Shown: positions 20,982-24,857 of the stretch, in pieces | Numbering within the stretch: position 1 is the first letter of the stretch | Layout: each line of letters starts with the position of its first letter | NCBI GenBank assembly: GCA_021736505.1 | Contig: JAIPFU010000010.1 | Location: forward strand, 1-24,857 | DNA length: 24,857 nt | Origin: Spirochaetia bacterium | GTDB lineage: Bacteria > Spirochaetota > Spirochaetia > PWKH01 | Direction of reading: 5' to 3' | Notes under the pieces: generated by a model | Told to the model about the DNA's origin: nothing | Seen by the model: the letters and a program-made list of their open reading frames with translations, nothing else | Databases searched by the model: none | Made by a program: the position numbers and the translations under genes

Positions 20982-22511
20982 TTAGTATTGTGTATAGCAG
21001 ACATCGCAAACATCCCCTTCGCCGTTAGCCGCTAAAAGCGCGGTCTCTTCAGTCAGCTGCTCTTTATACATCTCTCCGATTAAATGTCCATGGCGCATGA
21101 CAATAACTCTGTCTGCCAAACCTACAAGCTCCGGCAGATCACTGCTCATCAGCACTATGGTCATTCCTTTATCGGCCAACTCAAGCACGACATCATGGAT
21201 GGTCGCCTTTGCTCCGACATCCACCCCTCTAGTCGGTTCATCCAGGATAAGTACTTTCGGATCCATGGCCAGACATTTTCCAAGAAGTATCTTCTGCTGG
21301 TTCCCTCCGGAGAAACTATTCACCTCCTGCTTCACATCAGGGGGCACTACATTCAGTTTTTCCACCAGATACTGTATTAGTGAATTGGTTGATGATTTTG
21401 AAAAGATCCCGAACTTGCAGTGCTCATCGATGACCGATGAGTATAAATTCTCACCCGCCGGAAGTCGGAGAAATAATCCGTCATTCTTCCTATCCTCGGT
21501 AAGATATGCCAGTCCATTCTTTATAGTCCTGGGGTATGAACCTGGTTTTAAATTTTTACCATGGATTCTGACTATGCCCTCATCCAGGGGATCTATCCCG
21601 CAAATGGAACGGCCAAGTTCCGTCCGACCAGCACCGGCAAGACCAACAATCCCCAGAATCTCACCTTTTTTAGCCTGAAAACTGATATCGTGAAAGAAGC
21701 CGTATCTTACCGCATGGTCAACTTCAAGCATCACTTCTTCTTCGGCAGCTCCTTTACGTTTAGCATAAAACTCATCGATAGACTCCCCAACCATCATATG
21801 GACAAGATCCGCCGTAGTAACATCATCTACAGGTTTTGTATCTACCCTTTTTCCATCCCGCATGACAGTTACCCTGTCGGCTACCCTGAATACTTCAGGA
21901 AGATGGTGAGAGATATAGATGATTGCCATCCCGCTCTCTTTCAACCTTTCTATCAGCTGAAAAAGCAGTTCAACTTCATCTCTTGAGAGAGCTGAGGTAG
22001 GTTCATCCATCACCAGAATCTTGGGATCATTGCTCATGACCTTGGCAATTTCCACAAGCTGGGCTTCATGCTGGGATATTTCTGATATTGGTACGCGCGG
22101 ATCAAGATGTTCTAGCCCAACCTTTGAAAGGATTGTACGTGTCTGATCAATCATGGCGTTCCTGTCTAAAAACAGCCTCTTTTTTACCGGCAGTCGTCCA
22201 ACAAGCACATTCTCTGCAATGCTGATTGGTCTAGCTAAACTCAACTCCTGATATACCATCCCAATTCCTTTTTTTATGGAATCACCGGGACTATGCAGAT
22301 TGACCGGTTCTCCAGAAATTTTTATCTCACCGGTATAGTCATTGAAAGAGCCTGCCAGCATTTTCATTAGTGTGCTTTTTCCTGCCCCGTTTTCACCGCA
22401 GAGGGCATGCACTTCCCCGGGATAGACAGTAAAATCGACATTATCTACTGCCAGGGTCGCAACAAAGGCTTTTCTCACCTGTATCATTTCCAAAACTGGA
22501 ACTTTCTCCAT
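20982..22511 (-). CDS. ribose-type ABC importer ATPase with two ATP-binding domains (RbsA-like)
   Basis: A 509-residue cytosolic ATPase that powers the two permeases. Domain 1 has Walker A G-E-N-G-A-G-K-S-T (about 39-47), a degenerate signature I-S-E-I-S-Q-H-E-A-Q, and Walker B I-L-V-M-D-E-P-T-S-A-L. Domain 2 has a weak Walker A at G-L-A-G-A-G-R-T-E-L, the strong signature F-S-G-G-N-Q-Q-K, and L-I-L-D-E-P-T-R-G-V-D-V-G. This asymmetry is normal for CUT2 ATPases. A short tail ends C-D-V-C-Y-T-Q-Y, slightly unusual in its Cys content. AAGGAG lies 9 bases before the ATG, and a good promoter lies at 22566-22594. It is the first gene of its group, so the order is ATPase, permease, permease, binding protein, mutarotase, UroD-like. 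Confidence 0.95.
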   Translation of the reverse strand: MEKVPVLEMIQVRKAFVATLAVDNVDFTVYPGEVHALCGENGAGKSTLMKMLAGSFNDYTGEIKISGEPVNLHSPGDSIKKGIGMVYQELSLARPISIAENVLVGRLPVKKRLFLDRNAMIDQTRTILSKVGLEHLDPRVPISEISQHEAQLVEIAKVMSNDPKILVMDEPTSALSRDEVELLFQLIERLKESGMAIIYISHHLPEVFRVADRVTVMRDGKRVDTKPVDDVTTADLVHMMVGESIDEFYAKRKGAAEEEVMLEVDHAVRYGFFHDISFQAKKGEILGIVGLAGAGRTELGRSICGIDPLDEGIVRIHGKNLKPGSYPRTIKNGLAYLTEDRKNDGLFLRLPAGENLYSSVIDEHCKFGIFSKSSTNSLIQYLVEKLNVVPPDVKQEVNSFSGGNQQKILLGKCLAMDPKVLILDEPTRGVDVGAKATIHDVVLELADKGMTIVLMSSDLPELVGLADRVIVMRHGHLIGEMYKEQLTEETALLAANGEGDVCDVCYTQY

Positions 22512-22833
22512 ATATTCTGTTTCTCCTTCAAAAGCTTAATTCATTTGAATGTTTGCTGTTTCTCTAGATTAAGATGCTTCATAGCATTCTGCAACGTGAA
22601 AAATTTTACATAAAACAGCAATAATTTAATATATGATTTTTCAAGTCACCTTCCGGCAAGACAAAAATTTCATAATCTTCATAAAATTTTTACAGACAAC
22701 TCATTAATTTTTCTACTTTCTCTCCCCCGCCGCTGCTTCTATACTTACATGAAAACATGAGAGCTACACCACCGACGAGCAAAAGTCTGCAGTTAGGCAG
22801 CATTAATCGTAAAATTGGCAGTGAGGAGGATAT
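22512..22833. other. divergent control region between importer and UroD-like genes
   Basis: A 322-bp AT-rich stretch without a gene, between the importer ATPase (minus) and the UroD-like gene (plus). It carries the minus promoter at 22566-22594. For the plus gene a TATACT at about 22741 is a possible -10 box without a clear -35 box, as expected for an activator-dependent promoter. The AraC-type regulator would be expected to bind here, but I cannot point to a convincing repeated half-site. Confidence 0.55.
22566..22594 (-). promoter_or_regulatory. promoter of the ribose-type importer operon
   Basis: The minus strand reads TTGCAG (plus 22589-22594), a 17-bp spacer and TAATCT (plus 22566-22571), about 50 bp before the ATPase start. 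The spacer holds a small dyad, ATGCT-ATGA-AGCAT. Confidence 0.6.
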
Positions 22834-23943
22834 ATGAATAGAGTAGACAGCAAAAAGTCAGCAGACAACAGCATCGAAAAAAAAACAGCCCCTGGGGATG
22901 CAAAAAAACGGGTAATGACAACATTTCAGCATAAAGAACCTGATATGGTTCCCCGCTGGTGCGGTTCAAGCCCTGAATTCTGGGATAAAGCAAAAAAATA
23001 TACTGGAATCAGTGATGATGAGGCTCTGTCTCAACGCTTCGGAGATGACTTTAGAAGAGTATACTCTGCATACCGCGGCCCGGAGCATGAACTCCATAAC
23101 GGCGCTACCTGGTGCAGCCCCTTCGGTGTGGAGAGAACCGGCATTGGCTACGGGCAGCCGACATCCCATCCTCTAGCCCAGGCTGCTTCAATCAAAGATA
23201 TAGAATCCTATAACTGGCCATCACCGGACTGGATAGATATATCCGGTATACATGAGCAAGCAGCGCCCTTTAAAAACGATTATGCAATCCTGGGGGGAGA
23301 ATGGTCTCCATTCTGGCATGACGCAATTGATTTAATTGGTCATGAAAACCTCTACTATTTCATGTTTGACAATCCTGCAGCGGCAGAAGCCCTTTTTGAG
23401 CATATTACCGACTTCTACTATGAAGGTACTCGCAGGACCTTTGAAGCAACTGGGGATGATATTGATATCTTTTTCATAGGAAATGACCTAGGCGGGCAAA
23501 CTGGTCCGCTCATAGGGGTGGAGTGGTTCAAACAGTTTGTACTGCCCTCCTTGAAGCGCTTAATCAATCTGGGACACCAGTACAATAAATATGTCATGAT
23601 GCACTGCTGCGGGGGATTCAGACAGCTGATTCCTTCACTCATTGATGCCGGTCTGGATGGGCTGCATGCCCTGCAGCCGGACTGTGAAGGGATGGATCCC
23701 GCCGGGCTGAAAAGGGATTTCGGCAAGGATATCGTTCTGAACGGCTCCATAGATTCCCATAAAACCCTTATTTCCGGCCCTTCTCCAGAGTATGTGGAAG
23801 AGGAGACAAAGCGCATTCTGGATATTATGAAACCCGGCGGGAGGTACATCTGTGCAGCAAGTCATGACTATATCCTGGAAGAGACCCCAGTGGAAAACGT
23901 ATTGGCAATGTTTGATGCTGTGGAAAAATACGGCCGTTACTAA
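22834..23943 (+). CDS. UroD-superfamily protein (corrinoid methyltransferase MtaA-like)
   Basis: A 369-residue cytosolic TIM-barrel protein of the UroD/MtaA superfamily. After a charged N-terminal tail of about 25 residues come K-K-R-V-M-T-T-F-Q-H-K-E-P-D-M-V-P-R, the usual family opening, and W-S-P-F-W-H-D-A. It has M-M-H-C-C-G-G (His257, Cys259) as the candidate zinc H-x-C pair, and N-G-S-I-D in place of the C-G-N-I-D of the gene at 15733. A further Cys is in Y-I-C-A-A-S-H near the C-terminus. GAGGAGG lies 4-5 bases before the ATG. It is divergent from the importer operon and upstream of another superfamily member. It differs clearly from the protein at 15733, so the two are separate subfamilies. 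Enzymatic role is unproven. Confidence 0.87.
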   Translation: MNRVDSKKSADNSIEKKTAPGDAKKRVMTTFQHKEPDMVPRWCGSSPEFWDKAKKYTGISDDEALSQRFGDDFRRVYSAYRGPEHELHNGATWCSPFGVERTGIGYGQPTSHPLAQAASIKDIESYNWPSPDWIDISGIHEQAAPFKNDYAILGGEWSPFWHDAIDLIGHENLYYFMFDNPAAAEALFEHITDFYYEGTRRTFEATGDDIDIFFIGNDLGGQTGPLIGVEWFKQFVLPSLKRLINLGHQYNKYVMMHCCGGFRQLIPSLIDAGLDGLHALQPDCEGMDPAGLKRDFGKDIVLNGSIDSHKTLISGPSPEYVEEETKRILDIMKPGGRYICAASHDYILEETPVENVLAMFDAVEKYGRY

Positions 23944-23983
23944 GGGCTTATCATTTTTTCAAACTTTTTTATGGATATTACAG

Positions 23984-24055
23984 CAGAATGTTTCGGATGT
24001 TCAGAATATTTCAAAAGTTCAGAATGTTTCAGATGTTCAGAATTTTTCGGTTATT
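23984..24055. repeat. 18-bp imperfect tandem repeat, four copies
   Basis: Four units starting CAGAAT[GA]TTTC lie at 23984-24001, 24002-24019, 24020-24037 and 24038-24055, with the first and third nearly identical. They fill the gap between the two rightward UroD-like genes, just after a T-rich stretch at 23952-23970. The third positions and lengths would allow in-frame reading, but no start or homology supports a protein here. Confidence 0.88.
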
Positions 24056-24121
24056 CATCGCCGACATCTGTATTTCTTATTTGAGTAAAATACTAAAACG
24101 ACGTATGCAACGGAGGCAGAA

Positions 24122-24857
24122 ATGATTCATGACCCAAGTCATAAACCCGTATATCCCACCGCTGAGGAGATCAAGCTGAAACCGAAGGAGAAGGATGTAC
24201 TCCGCGGCTTAGCAGCGAAAATTGAGACCTATTCCCGCGATCCAGCCAACAAGGAGCGGGCAGTACTCTGGCAGAAACTGAATGACCTTGAATCCGAACG
24301 ACCCATGGTCTGGATCAACGAAATCCCCTGGCATGAGATGAACTACCAGGATGAACTGACGCTTCAGACGGAACATCCCTGGGCCCGGGAGCATGAAACT
24401 GAACTGCGGCGGAAAATTTATCAGTGGGAGCACATGCAGGGTGATATGGTACTGGACGATTTTATCACCTGCCCGCTGGCCATCTACAGTTCCGATTTCG
24501 GCATCATGGAAGAGGTGGATACGGTTAAGACGGATGATGAAAACGATATCTACTCCCGGCATTTTAAGATTCAAATAAAAGAGCCTGAAGATATTGAGAA
24601 AATTAAGATGCCTAGAGTGGCTCACAACGAAGAGGCCACAGCATACGCATTCCAAGCCATGCAGGACCTATACAAGGACATTATGCCGGTTCAGAAGCAG
24701 GGGCAGACCCATATCTGGTTCACCCCCTGGGACTACCTGATCCGCTGGTGGGGAATTCAGGAGGCCATGATGGATCTTATCCTTCGCCCCGACATGGTGA
24801 ATGAGGCCGTCTCCCGGATGGTGGACAGCTGGATGATTGAACTTGATCAGTTTGAGG
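24122..24857 (+). CDS. UroD-superfamily protein, cut by the window end
   Basis: The first 245 codons of a gene that runs off the right edge. GGAGG lies 5-6 bases before the ATG at 24122, and the frame stays open to the end. The N-terminal part matches, from memory, a distinct UroD-superfamily branch: V-L-R-G-L-A-A-K near residue 27, L-W-Q-K-L-N-D-L, E-R-P-M-V-W-I-N-E-I-P-W-H-E-M-N, D-E-L-T-L-Q, then R-R-K-I-Y-Q-W-E-H-M-Q-G-D-M-V. It is the third superfamily member around the importer and follows the 22834 gene by 178 bp on the same strand, probably in one transcript. The zinc-binding region would lie beyond the window, so catalytic competence cannot be judged. A corrinoid-binding protein gene downstream would strongly support a methyl-transfer role. 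Confidence 0.85.
   Translation, partial: MIHDPSHKPVYPTAEEIKLKPKEKDVLRGLAAKIETYSRDPANKERAVLWQKLNDLESERPMVWINEIPWHEMNYQDELTLQTEHPWAREHETELRRKIYQWEHMQGDMVLDDFITCPLAIYSSDFGIMEEVDTVKTDDENDIYSRHFKIQIKEPEDIEKIKMPRVAHNEEATAYAFQAMQDLYKDIMPVQKQGQTHIWFTPWDYLIRWWGIQEAMMDLILRPDMVNEAVSRMVDSWMIELDQFE

Noticed and set aside
23852..24088. Open frame across the 18-bp repeat array
   Set aside because: It starts inside the UroD-like gene in another frame and becomes repetitive in the intergenic array; no start site or homology.

Overview
The window looks like chromosomal DNA of a fermentative, Gram-negative sugar-using bacterium, most likely a free-living spirochaete. Both solute-binding proteins have a signal peptide ending in an F-A-A-G type cleavage site followed by acidic residues, which I associate with Spirochaeta-like genomes. 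The density of ABC sugar importers and UroD-superfamily methyltransferase-like proteins also fits. The phylum call is inference; there is no rRNA, tRNA or housekeeping gene to anchor it.

Left edge (1-1040): a cobalamin riboswitch on the minus strand, with its own promoter and a possible terminator, reads leftward to a gene outside the window. It abuts an AT-rich, N-terminally truncated COG2865-type ATP-binding protein.

Region A (1098-13824): a long minus-strand carbohydrate operon. In transcription order it encodes a PfkB-type kinase fused to a HAD phosphatase, a conserved protein of unknown function, an AGE-family sugar epimerase, a binding protein and two permeases of a MalEFG-type importer, a ROK sugar kinase and a GmhA-like SIS isomerase. 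A LacI regulator is divergently transcribed, followed by a cytoplasmic GH13 enzyme. Two nearly identical LacI-type operators (TTTTTGA[GT]ACCGGTTACAT) lie in the shared intergenic region. One covers the predicted start point of a good TTGACA-17-TACTAT promoter for the minus operon. A third operator-like copy lies inside the first operon gene. No importer ATPase is encoded here, so a shared MsmK/MalK-type ATPase elsewhere is likely.

Region B (13990-24857): a second sugar-uptake locus. A minus-strand group encodes a complete ribose-type importer (RbsA-like double ATPase, two permeases, binding protein), a RhaM-like mutarotase and a UroD-superfamily protein. Two more UroD-superfamily genes run rightward from a divergent promoter region; the last is cut by the window end. 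The regulator is the most striking gene: an AraC-type HTH whose sensor is a cytoplasmic copy of the neighbouring periplasmic binding protein, similar even in the stretch before the domain. Importer and regulator therefore probably recognise the same ligand. Three UroD/MtaA-like proteins beside a sugar importer suggest, as a hypothesis, a corrinoid-linked methyl-transfer step on a methylated sugar or related compound.

Short in-phase tandem repeats (10, 12, 16 and 18 bp units) recur in both coding and intergenic DNA.
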